Source: Lota lota
Taxonomy: Eukaryota; Chordata; Actinopteri; Gadiformes; Lotidae
NCBI GenBank assembly: GCA_026745465.1
Contig: JACYXH010000175.1
Span: 3,065,001 to 3,129,000, forward strand
DNA length: 64,000 nucleotides
Reading direction: 5' to 3'
A model generated the notes under the pieces. That model ran no database searches, was not told where the DNA came from, and worked only from the letters and a program-made list of their open reading frames with translations. The position numbers and the translations under genes were made by a program. Positions 53,643-64,000 of the stretch are shown one piece after another. Position 1 is the first letter of the stretch. The number at the start of each line of letters is the position of its first letter.

Positions 53643-53664
53643 TTGCCATGGCAGCCGTGATTGG
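53643..53664. promoter_or_regulatory. X-box-like plus inverted CCAAT motif
   Basis: TTGCCATGGCAG at 53643-53654 resembles the palindromic RFX site, and ATTGG (inverted CCAAT) follows at 53660-53664. No gene is attached to it. Confidence 0.2.
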
Positions 53665-54342
53665 TTGAAATGTAGGCTGCCGAGATAAAAAAACAGGAAA
53701 TGTCCAAACATTGATGAATGGATAGTTTTATGTTTTTCCCCCTTACGATTGAGGTTATCAGTTTCCGGCTGTGAGTCCTGCATCTGTGTCCAGTACTCAG
53801 CACAAAGGATGTAGAGAGAGACTGGGAAAGAATGCGACCATACATATAGAAGCTCTCTATTGGAATACCTTTATCAAAAAAACGCCAAGCCCAGATTAAG
53901 TCAGAAAAAAGATGTTGTGACACATTTACACATAACATATTCTGGATACGTGTATAAAGTAAGATCTGAAGTAAATTGGCACGGTTTACATAACAATGAT
54001 GAGGAATTGTATAATAAAATGTCTAGAATTTCATATATAGAGCATCTAGTTGTTGCTTTGAATGGTATAGTGTAGTTAGGTGCTATGGCGCGTACTGAAC
54101 GAATGAACATAACGAATGAGCTGCTTCTCCCATGTTTACCACCCATCTCTGTACCTCTGTCTACCTGCTCATTACAGTTTATGCACACACCTTTGCCTTC
54201 CTTTTTTAAATTCTTTCTACCTCTTTCTTTCTTCCTCTTTCTTTCTCACTCTTTTTTTCAGACTCCTCCTACTATCTCTCCAACATGCCCCTCCCTCTCT
54301 TCTTCTTCTGTGTCACGGTGCTTCCCCCTCCCCTCCCCTCCC

Positions 54343-54344
<2 letters not shown>

Positions 54345-54430
<86 letters not shown>
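54345..54430. repeat. (CT)n microsatellite
   Basis: About 40 CT units flanked by CCCCT repeats. Confidence 0.97.
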
Positions 54431-54434
<4 letters not shown>

Positions 54435-55208
54435 TGCCTCTCTCTCCCAGTTCTCTTGGCAGCGGTGCCAAAGTGGGCAGGCAGAGCAGAGTGAGCGCAG
54501 TGCTAGGCAGAGTGGAGGGTTATCCAAGGGCTGGCAGTCAGAACTAGCGTATGTATGCGTGTGTTCCGAGTCCTGTGTGTTTGTGAGCGTCGGTCTTCTC
54601 GTTAATGTGACACCACGTTTCGGGTGTGGGTGTGTGTGTGTGTGCGTGTGTGTGTATCCGAGCATTATATTTCCGTATTGCGACCGTATGCAATTGTGCA
54701 GGAGAGTTTATTTCATTTATTTTAGTTTTTAGATTTCTCTCTTTGGGAACAGAGTGCAAGATACTGGCAATCGTTCTCCGCATGGGTTTTAGAGGTGTGG
54801 AGGTGTGTGTGTGTGCGTGCGCACGTGTGTGTGTGTCAGCAGACATCCCTCTGTCACCCAGTGTACAGACAGACGCAGTCACGCCAGTAGGAGGGGATTG
54901 TGGGAAGGGGGTGTAGCTGTTAGAGATTGTGCTCTCCTTCTCTCTTCCCCCCTCTTCCCGCCATCACGGCCCTCTTCTCTTCCAGTCCTCTTGCCCAGGC
55001 CGCCGCTCACACACAGGCTCCAGGTATTTTCCTCTTTTTTTGTAATCCTGTGGCACCTTTCTCTCTAGCCAGACCCCCCTCCCGCTTCTCTTTAAACAAC
55101 ATTTTAATTGTACTGTTTTCCTTCTCGTCCTCTTTTATGCTCGTCCTACCGCTGTTAAACGTATATATATATATGTGTCTTCGTCTGATGCCACGCCACA
55201 CTCCGCCG

Positions 55209-55221
55209 GCCGCCATTTTGG
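55209..55221 (-). promoter_or_regulatory. YY1-type motif in CG-rich patch
   Basis: GCCGCCATTTTGG is a near-ideal YY1 site of the kind found just downstream of transcription starts. A donor-like or gene structure around it was not established. Confidence 0.25.
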
Positions 55222-56341
55222 CTCGGTAGGACTCAACGGGAGAAACTTCTCACAAAGCTGGGAAAGAGGACTCTGTGATTCCCTGCTGCCCTTCATGACT
55301 TTTCTTTTCCTCTCTCTCTCTCTCTCTTCCCCTCGTTCCTTGCGTTCATCTCTCTATATGGCTCTCTTCCTGTCCTCCTGTCTGCTTGAGGACAGGGGCA
55401 TATATGAGTGTGTGTGTGTATGTGTGAGTGTGTGTGTGTGTGTGCGTGTGTGTGTTTGTGGTGAACAGTGTTTCTCGTGGTATTCCGTACCGAACAGGTG
55501 TCTCTTTGTAGACTTTCAGAAGAAGGGGACAGGCCCTTTCTCGGTTACTTTCCTTCTCTCAGAAAGTTTACTCGTATGCTAACGCGGTTAGCCCTGGGCT
55601 GGGCTCTGGTGGGTGTAGCCTGAGCTAGGCTGGGCAGCTTGCTAAGTGGCTACACCCACACAGGCACACAGGGACACTCAGCGGGACTTTTATCTGCCAG
55701 ACTGCTCCCGGTGGTTGATACCAGAGCCATGTTGACTATGTTTACCCGCTCTCACACTCCGAATGGTGGCCCAACATTCTTTGCACTATTTCACCGTGAT
55801 CAAACCGCCACTGTCACGCCCTTGTTGTCGTGTAGCCATGGTTGTTTCTCATGAGTATTTGCATCTATTGGATGAATGTATTAGTATTTTTCTGGTATGA
55901 TCGACGTGTTGTAATGATGGGATACTGCCTTGTCTGTGTGCATTACACTGCAGTGTGGAATGCTTTGCAGTTAACCAGGAAACCAAGAAGAAACATATTG
56001 AGGCCAGGCCAGTCAAAGCACAAAGACACAAATTGTGTCGCAGATTAATTGACAAAAAAGGGTATAGAAGGTTGTTTCATTTTTGACATGGGAAACACAA
56101 TATTTGACATCGAAGTCAACTGTTCACTCCAAATTCCACTCTCCGAAAAATACGACGTTGGCTTCTTTCTTTGATGGACAAAAACTAATATGTAAATATG
56201 ATGATCACTAATTGGATAATAAACTCGTTTTAGAAATGATGGATCGCGTTACCAAACATATTGATGTCTAATATGGCGTACATTCAAAAATGCTATTACA
56301 CGATTTGCTATACTAGCTAGAAACCCTAAAAGGCCAGTGTA

Positions 56342-56365
56342 AAGATGGCGTCCTGGCGCCACGTG
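56342..56365 (+). promoter_or_regulatory. YY1-type motif with CACGTG E-box
   Basis: AAGATGGCG at 56342-56350 and CACGTG at 56360-56365 lie within 24 bases, a pairing frequent in housekeeping-type promoters. Function is not shown. Confidence 0.22.
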
Positions 56366-57426
56366 TTCAGGAGACAGCGATTGGCAGATGAACCGTCTTC
56401 GTACTGTATGTCCCTGGAAATGCATTGACAAATACTTTCGCCCCAGCTCCTGTAAAGTTAAATATCATCAGTGTTTTCATTTGGGTTCAAAGTGGCTGCT
56501 TAATGAAAACAAAATAATCCAACGGAATTATTCACAGTAAAATACAAAATACAAAACACAATTTCATCGTGTTTTGGATATTTGAGATTGATCAAATAGA
56601 ATGTGTTGACAGGAGGGGGAGAGAGGGAGAGAGATAAAGAGAAAGAGAAGTGGGAGTGCCGTGTCTCCTCCCCCCTCTGTTATCCTCAGATGAACTTATC
56701 ATGTTGCCTCATAATGCTGCCTTTTTTTTCCCTTTTTTTTCGGAGGCAGCTGAGCTCACTTCCTGAAGACAGCCCCTACTTAGCTGATTGGTTGATATCT
56801 CGGTTGTCCAGCAGTAGCTGCAGCAAAGCAACAGGAAGTGCGCCTGCTCTGGCAGGAAACAACAACAGCATCTCCATACTTGGACATGTAAGCATGCACA
56901 CGTACTGTACATGTGCTTGCTGTAAATACTATAAATGTACGTTTACATAAATAATATACGCATACACCACAAACATGTTTTGAATTAGAAGCAGCTTACG
57001 ATATGCACATGTTTCTTTAGAACTCATTTAATAACTACCATTTAGTCTGCTGAGTTAATGGGTTTTTACACATTTTTGTACCATCCTAAATAGGGTTGTA
57101 TGGTATTTAGTTTAAGAGAGAGGGGCAGAGATAGCGGTAGGGAAAGCGAGAGGTTGACACACATTTTTCTTTGGTATTATTTAACTCAGTTGGTATGTGT
57201 TGGCAAGCCCAGAGAAACTGGGGCAAGTACGCAAAAGATCAATCAAAACATTCAATACCATGGTGACCGCCCCGCTAACAAGTAGATGGATGAGATAATG
57301 AAAACGTATTGGGTTATGCAGCCGGGCTGGAGATAAATAGAGGAGGAAAGAAGAGGTGAACACCGGAGGTTGGATAGAGCTAGTGTATTAATGTTTTGTA
57401 TTTATCTCTCACACACACAAATAACA

Positions 57427-57435
57427 ACCCCCCCC

Positions 57436-57466
<31 letters not shown>

Positions 57467-57472
57467 ACACAC
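57427..57472. repeat. (C)n followed by (AC)n
   Basis: About 25 C then about 10 AC units. Confidence 0.97.
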
Positions 57473-58311
57473 AATGTGTGTTGCGCTGAAGAAAAAAAAA
57501 AAAAACAAATCACTCTCTTGAGTGAGGTAGTAGTGAAAAGTGGGCATTTATTCATGGACGTGAAGATGTTTCCTTGTGTCAAATAGATCCTGGGTTTGAA
57601 AGGCAAGGATTATATTATTGCAAAAAATGTGCATCCTAACAAAATAGTGTGAAGAATTTCAATAACCAGTATTAGCACTTCCCATGTCTACCAGTTCCAT
57701 GCTGCCTGGCTGAGCAGAACGCGGTTCTGACGTCTTTAGGAGCGCATATGCATGTGCGTGTGTGCGAGGCGCAGTGTTTGTTTGCTGTATCATGTGCACC
57801 TTGTGCCCTTGTGTATGCATTTAGGTGCATACACAAATGTGTGGGTGTGTGTGCTTGTGTTTGTGTATGTGTGTGTGTATGTGTGTGTGTGTGTGTGCCG
57901 GTCTTGGTAATGAGGATATGCAGCCCATCAGAGCGGGCACCATGCCAAGTGTGTACAGAGCAGGCTGGTTCCCCCCCCCCCCCACCCCCCCTCCCCCCCC
58001 CATTCCCCCCAACCCCCCACCCCTCAGCCTTTAATGTAGAAGTCAGGGATCCTCAGGGAGCAAGGAAATTAAAACCCTGAATGGCACAACAATATCACTA
58101 TGATGTTCTGTGGAGGATATGCTCCTTCGTACCCAATCCTCCCCCTAGATACCCAGATATTATTTCTAGTTGAGCAAATACAACATTGTTAAGTACAGTT
58201 TTAGTTTTATTTTGTAGTATTTGATCGATTTTGACATTAGATTCACTTAATACTTCATTGTCTGCTAAACTTCGTATTCCAATTCGGTAAAACACTGTCT
58301 CACATTCCCCG

Positions 58312-58345
<34 letters not shown>

Positions 58346-60798
58346 GCACACACACACACGCCACGACCACCCCCTTCCTCCCTTATTGAAATTCAGCCTG
58401 GCACACAGACACACTGCCCATTCTTGGCACCTAGTGAGCGAAACACATGCGATAAAGAATTAGAGAGACAGAGAGTGAGAGATCGAGAGATCGAGAGAGA
58501 CAGAGAAAGAGAGAGACAGAGAAAACGAGAGAGAAGGACTGAGGGAAAGATGCTGAAAAAGAGGAAGCTATAGAGTGTGTGTGGAGTGGGGGGTGGCGTG
58601 TTCCTGTCTGGTGTGCCCACTGTTGTGTCTGTGCCAAGCCTCCGTCTTGTCTCGTGGATCAAAAGACCAGGAAATCCACCAGTAGGTATTTCCCTGCCTT
58701 TACTTCCTCTTCCTGTAAACAGTACATATGTAGATCTATGTATATATATTTATATATATATGTACTACTCCAAATCGGGTGAGTTTTTATTAAGTTATTG
58801 CTGTGTAGATGGTTGGCAATTTTGTTAATAGTCTGTGTATTTGAAAATGGGAGACCTGCATAATTTCCAGGTGGATAGGAGGAAACTGTGGCCTATTGTT
58901 TAAGGGATTTCCATGGACTCGTTTCAACGTGTTTTTATTAATTTTTTGTATTTGGGAAAGGTTTAATAGTGATGATAACAGTAATTTGTAATTACATTCA
59001 GCAAACATAGGTTATTGAGTGTAGCAGCCATTTTGATTATCTGACTTAGATCAAGGAAGAGAATTTTGAATTGACCCTGACTCGAAACCGATGGAAATTA
59101 ATTATTGCACATACTTTTCATTTATTTCCAGCTTTTTTTAACTTGTAAAAAAGGTTGTGGTAATAATGTGATCCCAATATCCTATGTAATTATGATCATA
59201 TAACAGAAATACTTCACAGTAATAACATGTTTATTGATTCCATACTGTGTTTAACCACACACCTAAAAGCAGACGAAGCAAAAACAATAATAATCACAGA
59301 ACCTCAAATATACAGATGAACAGAAAGAAATTATTCAGATGTAAACTGTCTAGCTGTCATAGCAAATAACACTACACTGTTAAAAACCATTTATTTGTCG
59401 TTGAGAGAAGGAAGGACAATGTCCTTGTGTAAATGTAGCATTTTAAGACCGTAATTCCACACTGACAGATGTACAGACGATCTGATAGGCAGATTAGGCT
59501 AGCAACAAATGGCAAATGAAATTTGCTCTGTCTTATCTTTGTCTCGTTTGCAAGCTCTGCTCAGCTGCTTCCCTGGCATGTGTTACAGAGTTCTCCAAAA
59601 CAAACACATCTACCACAGCTGAACCACAGTTATTTTCCATAATCACAGTCCACGTGTGTAGAACTGACAGACGCCACTCTTGCTCATATTACTCCACTTA
59701 GAGCTTGGATTGCGTGCACGGAATTGACTTTCATTATAATATCATTCAACCAATTCATTCATACACTACATATTGAGTAATGAGTGAGAGACACATGGGG
59801 CAAAGATGACCTTTATCCACAATCACCAGGAAACGCCGAAACCGTACGGAGAGTTTAAACTAATTAAATCATTCCGTCTGACCCAATTCCTTCACATGCT
59901 ATATGTCACTGGTACTGAAGCCGTCTCTACCCCCTCACGTCCCTCAAGAACACCCCTCCATCCCTCTCCACATACCGGCAGTTGTTGCTGAGTTAATGGC
60001 TGTGTAGGGTATCTACATCAGCGGCTGGCATGGTCGGCGGGCATGGACCTCACGCCAACGTGTACCCCTCCCCATGACCGCCCAACCCAAAAGCCCGTCC
60101 CATCTCTGCTGATCCCTGTCTGGGCTTTAGAGAGCCGGCCAGGGTCCTCTCCTGCATGTTAACAAGGAGCTAGTCTGGTCCAAGTTTTGGGATCTGTGCC
60201 TCTATGCTAATTCATGCAAAGCAGTGTCCACCCTCAATGCCCCCCACTTAGTTCACCCACCCCACCCGCTACCATCCCCAATCCAGGCCATGCTAGTCTG
60301 GCCCATATTAACCCTTCAGTCCCACTACGGTCCAGCTTAACAGTGTCCTACAGGTAACCCAGGGTCCTCCCCGAGAGGCTAGTGAGGTTCATCTCAGTAA
60401 GATATAAACTAAAATAAGTATATCTGGTTCTATATTGTATAAGAAATTTTTGAAAATGCAGAACATGTAGTTGGCAGTTACTATTTAGTCAAACTAAGCA
60501 GGCATAAGCTTATTAGTTTAAAGCCAGACCACATGGGCTGTCTTCAGGTTTTACCTTCCTAACAACTTTGATTGAGTTATTTGGTTACCTCTCTGCACTA
60601 CGATGGACCTTGCTCTCCGTGAGTGGCCAGGATACTGTCTCCGGAAGTCGTACGATAGGTAGACGTTACAGTGTTCGAAAATAGACTTAAAATGGCTGAC
60701 ACGTTAGGCGCCATTTTGTGGTTCCTTGTTTTGTTTAGGGTGCAGAATCCCAGCTTTGTATTCAATCAGAAGCAGCTGGTGGCAACCGTATTTGCAGG

Positions 60799-60832
<34 letters not shown>

Positions 60833-61480
60833 CCTCCAGTCTGAGAGGCAGCAACCAGCCTACCCAGTGGCTACCCCACTGGAACGAGCTCAGCTTTTTT
60901 CGGCAAAGAAACCCGTAAACAAATTTCTAGCACGGAGTCGGTGCAGTTTCTTTTTCTTTCGATCACATGCAGGAATCTCAGGAAGCCAGTGAGGTATTTT
61001 TAATGGGCTTTTGTTTCGTTGCTCTAGTACTATTTTGTCTGTAAATGATTGCGGTAGGTTACATTCTGTTTCATCATACACCGTTGTGGCTTGTATGACG
61101 TGATCGATATTTCTTAAAATCTTGGCAGTTATAAAGGCATGCTGTGGTTCAATATAAAGACGTTCACTTGATGGACATGTATGGTGAGTTATTCCACAAA
61201 GCCATCATACGAATGTTATATAGGAGAAAATGTATTGTTGTTATTGTAAAATAATTTACATATAATATTGGAAATAATTTATGAAAAATACTTTGTCTTA
61301 ACTTCGCCAGTGAACACTGATGTGGTCACCCTCAGAAAATAAATTAATAATAATAAATGACTAACATTATTGCACAGCAAAAGCAATTCAGATCGCTATA
61401 ACCGTTTTTGTCTCTTTGTCTCTGTATCATTACAGGAATCTCATCTATGAGGATCCTGGATGTTACAACATAAGAATGCT

Positions 61481-61574
61481 GTCCTTGGGGCTGAGGTAGT
61501 AGATTGAATAGTTGTGGGGTTGTGCACCCCAATCTGAGATAACTATACAATCTACTGTCTTTCCTAAGGAGACA
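61481..61574 (+). ncRNA. let-7e: let-7e-like microRNA hairpin
   Basis: The 5p arm at 61492-61513 begins TGAGGTAGTAGATTGAATAG, which I recall as fish let-7e. The 3p arm is at 61543-61564 (CTATACAATCTACTGTCTTT). The arms pair through the let-7 stem with a single A-A mismatch opposite the GAAU position; the loop is TGGGGTTGTGCACCCC. let-7 microRNAs repress targets such as lin-28 and lin-41 homologues and promote differentiation. It lies 238 bases before let-7a on the same strand, so both probably come from one primary transcript. Confidence 0.93.
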
Positions 61575-61720
61575 GCCAGGTCGGCCAATCCGCAGCTGCC
61601 ATCTCTGAGTCAGCATTACAGCCGCCCAATCAAACCATCTCTTCTATTTTTCCTCCATATCTTCATTCACAAACAGAACTGACTGGAATAGATAGGGTCA
61701 TGTTCAGGTTCCTATGTGTT

Positions 61721-61814
61721 CTGTCAGGGTGAGGTAGTAGGTTGTATAGTTTGGTGGGAGGGATCAGCCCTGCTCAGGTGATAACTATACAGTCTATTGC
61801 CTTCCTTGAGGACC
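61721..61814 (+). ncRNA. let-7a: let-7a microRNA hairpin
   Basis: The 5p arm at 61730-61751 is identical to the invariant let-7a mature sequence (TGAGGTAGTAGGTTGTATAG, then TT). The 3p arm lies at 61785-61805 (CTATACAGTCTATTGCCTTC). The loop contains GGGAGGGATCAGCCCTGCTC. It is the second member of a two-hairpin cluster. No miR-99/100 or miR-125 sequence was seen nearby. Confidence 0.96.
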
Positions 61815-63393
61815 ACACTAAATGCGTACAAAGGACCATCAACAGAAGAACATCGTTACAACATCAACATATAATTTGTGAAATGGAATGTTTGTTCAGA
61901 ACAAGATTGTTTCATAAGTGCTTGGTTTCGTAAGAGTTATGGTTGTAATTCAAAACATTTATAATTCAAAAGTTTAGGCTTTTCATTTTATTGTATTTTA
62001 ACTGAATATTTTAAGGCGTGACTAATTGTTATTTAATTTATCGATGTTAATAAATGATTTATGAACAGTATATTAAACAGTACATAACCCTTGCTTAATA
62101 AAGTTTGACGGCTGACATATTTAAATGGATTCTCCCTGGATCATTATGTGCCCCTAACCAAGGTTTGTGAAATCATCAACGAAAGCCCTGCTGTCAAGGA
62201 CTTTCCTGGGACAGCAGACTGCTGGCAACCAAATGACAGAGAGAGCTGAATCTTATCAATGAAGAGAATGTATGACTGTAAATGGTTCAAACATGCTTTC
62301 TATGTTTGGAAAGGCCCTATGTTTTTAAGTAGGCCTAGCCTAATTGTTAATACTATATCGATATTATTTTTGTTTGTGATGTCCAGGGAAATTACAAAGA
62401 AAATGGATGAATATAATGTACATCATACTTTATTAATATATATACTATTCACATCATACTATGAAGTATACTTTAATATATATGTTTAACATAAATGGTT
62501 AATAAACAAGTCCTACTCTAAAGTGTTACCAGATGTACAATGTAAGTTGTATACTGAGCTTAATGTAGATCATTGGAACTGAAAGGTTAATTTGTGATGG
62601 TTTGTCCGTCAGGCTCGGTTTTTAGGAATACTTTGTGATGACCTACAAACGATTGTTAGGGAAGTGCACCTTCTAGTGGAACCATGTATGTACAGCAAGA
62701 GGAGGAAACACCTTAACTCACCCGCTCGACCCGATATGTATTGCTGGGAAACTAAAGTCAATAAAGTCAGTAAATACCTATGTCCTAATAGACCTGCTGA
62801 GGTTTTACCCACAATAAAGCTATTTGATTGCAGATGTTGACATGCTGCAACGCTGGGCATATAAATATCTGTGTGGCCTACCAGGAAGGGGTTTTAGAGA
62901 AAAGAGAACATCTATTTAAGCTCAATATTTACATTTTATATTTAACATACACATATAATCTTTACATACACATAGGCCTATGTAAAGACAAAACATTTAT
63001 AATACAATGGCTTACAAAATATGACATCTATGTTTGAGAGGAGACATGATAAGCTACTCGTATCCTATGCTAATTGGGTATTCAGTATTGTGTTAAACGT
63101 GCATGCATATTCTCTGTTCAGTTCAGTATTTTTAACTATAAACTATAACTTTTCTGACTAAATGGCAATGTAGCCTATAGCCTTCTTGTGGGAAAATTTC
63201 ACGTAGATTCACAGTATAAAAAATATAAAGAAATTGGTAATTGTCATTTACATTTAAGACCAAAATTACATTGCTGGACATTTTTACTTAATTTAATGCC
63301 AAGGTGAAAGGAGGGACTAGTGAAGGGAATAGTATGCAGGCCTAAAGGTCACATTTGGTTTTGGCGTATCGGATTCAAAGGTTCCGGGGTGGA
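61815..63393. other. Intergenic, no gene seen
   Basis: AT-rich sequence between the let-7 pair and the adenosine-receptor gene. The right part probably contains the receptor's 3'UTR on the minus strand. No coding exon or repeat family was recognised. Confidence 0.5.
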
Positions 63394-64000
63394 TTAACTA
63401 CTGCTGATTTCAACAGCTGGCTTCCCTGATTCAAAGCTCTCTGTCCATTTGATTCTGCTGCCTGACCCAGCTCGTTCACCACGCTGGTCCCCATAATGAC
63501 AATTCATCACAGCAAGGACACTCCTCCAAATGTGGGAATAAGCTTGCTGGATTTTTGGTATTCGGTAGGCATAGACCACCGGGTTGACAGCTGAGTTGAC
63601 GTGGGACAGGAGGATACCTGACGATGGACAAAAATATGTTAATTTCATATTCTAAGTATGTTTAAGTATATTTGACTCTCAGCCGAAAGGTAGGCCTACT
63701 GGGTTCGATCCTCAATGTCTTCAACTTACCTGAAGGTATACTTAATAATAGCCTAATAATAGTCATCGAATGCAATTACCTTGACCGATTTTCATGGAGA
63801 AAGCTGTTGACTTGCATGAGTAGTATATCATCTTGAAAACGTGTTAGATTTGAAAGCCTTGGCTACCTGCCTGTATACATGGCTCCTTTTGTGACTGTCT
63901 GAGGACCCCAGAAGAGTAGCAGACAGTTCATCACATGCAGGGGGATCCAGCAGCCTGCGAAGAGGAAGAGCACCAATACCAGTGAGCAGGCCAGTCTTCT
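63394..64000 (-). CDS. Adenosine-type GPCR, last two exons (partial)
   Basis: Two exons on the minus strand: from beyond the edge down to 63871, and 63617-63394 with TAA at 63396-63394. The first codes [15 protein letters not shown], the TM6 CWxP motif followed by the HxxNC signature of adenosine receptors. The second codes [19 protein letters not shown], the TM7 NPxxY motif and helix 8, then a cytoplasmic tail of about 50 residues ending [11 protein letters not shown] resembles human A3 (YMGILLSHANS) most, though A2-type features (NPxxYAYR) are also present, so the subtype is left open. The product would be a Gi- or Gs-coupled plasma-membrane receptor for adenosine. The intron between the exons begins with GC (ACAG|GCAGGT); only that donor keeps the frame. 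Most of the gene lies outside the window. Confidence 0.82.
63675..63720 (+). mobile_element. Possible tRNA-derived SINE fragment
   Basis: GGGTTCGATCC at 63699-63709 is a B-box-like word next to GCCTACT. It lies in the receptor intron, and no A-box or tail is clear. Confidence 0.25.

Larger units (their letters stand above)
48800..61440. other. Long intergenic stretch, no convincing protein gene
   Basis: Microsatellites include (GA)n at 49967-50015 and 52840-52890, G-runs near 52717-52732, (TG)n at 53400-53435, (CT)n at 54345-54430, (C)n-(AC)n at 57427-57472 and (TG)n at 60801-60829. Open frames are short, repeat-driven and lack recognisable domains. It could contain the promoter and upstream exons of a long non-coding host transcript for the let-7 pair; motif clusters at 55.2, 56.35 and 60.7 kb are candidates only. 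Confidence 0.5.

Noticed and set aside
54085-54732. Ser/Leu-rich 215-codon frame
   Set aside because: Driven by the (CT)n microsatellite and TG tracts.
58577-58800. Possible exon with IKRPGNPPVG translation before a GTAGGTA-like donor
   Set aside because: No acceptor, no neighbouring exon in phase and no known family.

Overview
The window looks like nuclear DNA of a ray-finned fish. Genes have many small exons and short introns. The DNA is crowded with (CA)n/(TG)n, (CT)n and (CAGA)n microsatellites, with fish-type tRNA-derived SINE fragments and small DNA-transposon relics. No bacterial or organellar genes and no recognisable retrovirus- or Polinton-like elements were found. I cannot name the species.

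Five protein genes were assembled by hand from splice sites, reading phase and remembered human proteins. From left to right: a ladinin-1 gene (lad1, +, 1350-9754, 12 coding exons); a cardiac-type troponin T gene (tnnt2-like, +, 11532-18938, 14 coding exons, one apparent 1-base frame break); plakophilin-1 (pkp1, -, 33742-22256, 14 coding exons, 716 codons plus stop); a TEA-domain transcription factor closest to TEAD3 (tead3-like, -, 46665-38587, 12 or 13 coding exons, apparent AUU start); and the last two exons of an adenosine-type GPCR (-, 63394 to beyond the right edge). Two let-7 hairpins (let-7e-like and let-7a, +) lie at 61.48-61.81 kb.

The block lad1 - tnnt2 - pkp1, with tnnt2 and pkp1 convergent, matches the human 1q32 order PKP1 - TNNT2 - LAD1, so this is conserved vertebrate synteny. 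lad1 and pkp1 encode epithelial anchoring or junction proteins. tnnt2 encodes a thin-filament protein. TEAD factors bind M-CAT elements classically defined in the cardiac troponin T promoter. No operon-like organisation is expected; each gene is its own transcription unit.

The most interesting points are: (1) tandem 63-nt exons in tead3, each coding one version of the DNA-recognition helix of the TEA domain; (2) two frame-supported GC-AG introns, in tead3 and in the adenosine receptor; (3) a coding intron between TM6 and TM7 of that receptor; (4) long (UG)n tracts directly against the 3' splice sites of lad1 exon 3 and pkp1 exon 5; (5) a let-7e hairpin whose passenger strand still pairs as in let-7f. 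Between 48.4 and 61.4 kb I found no convincing protein gene.
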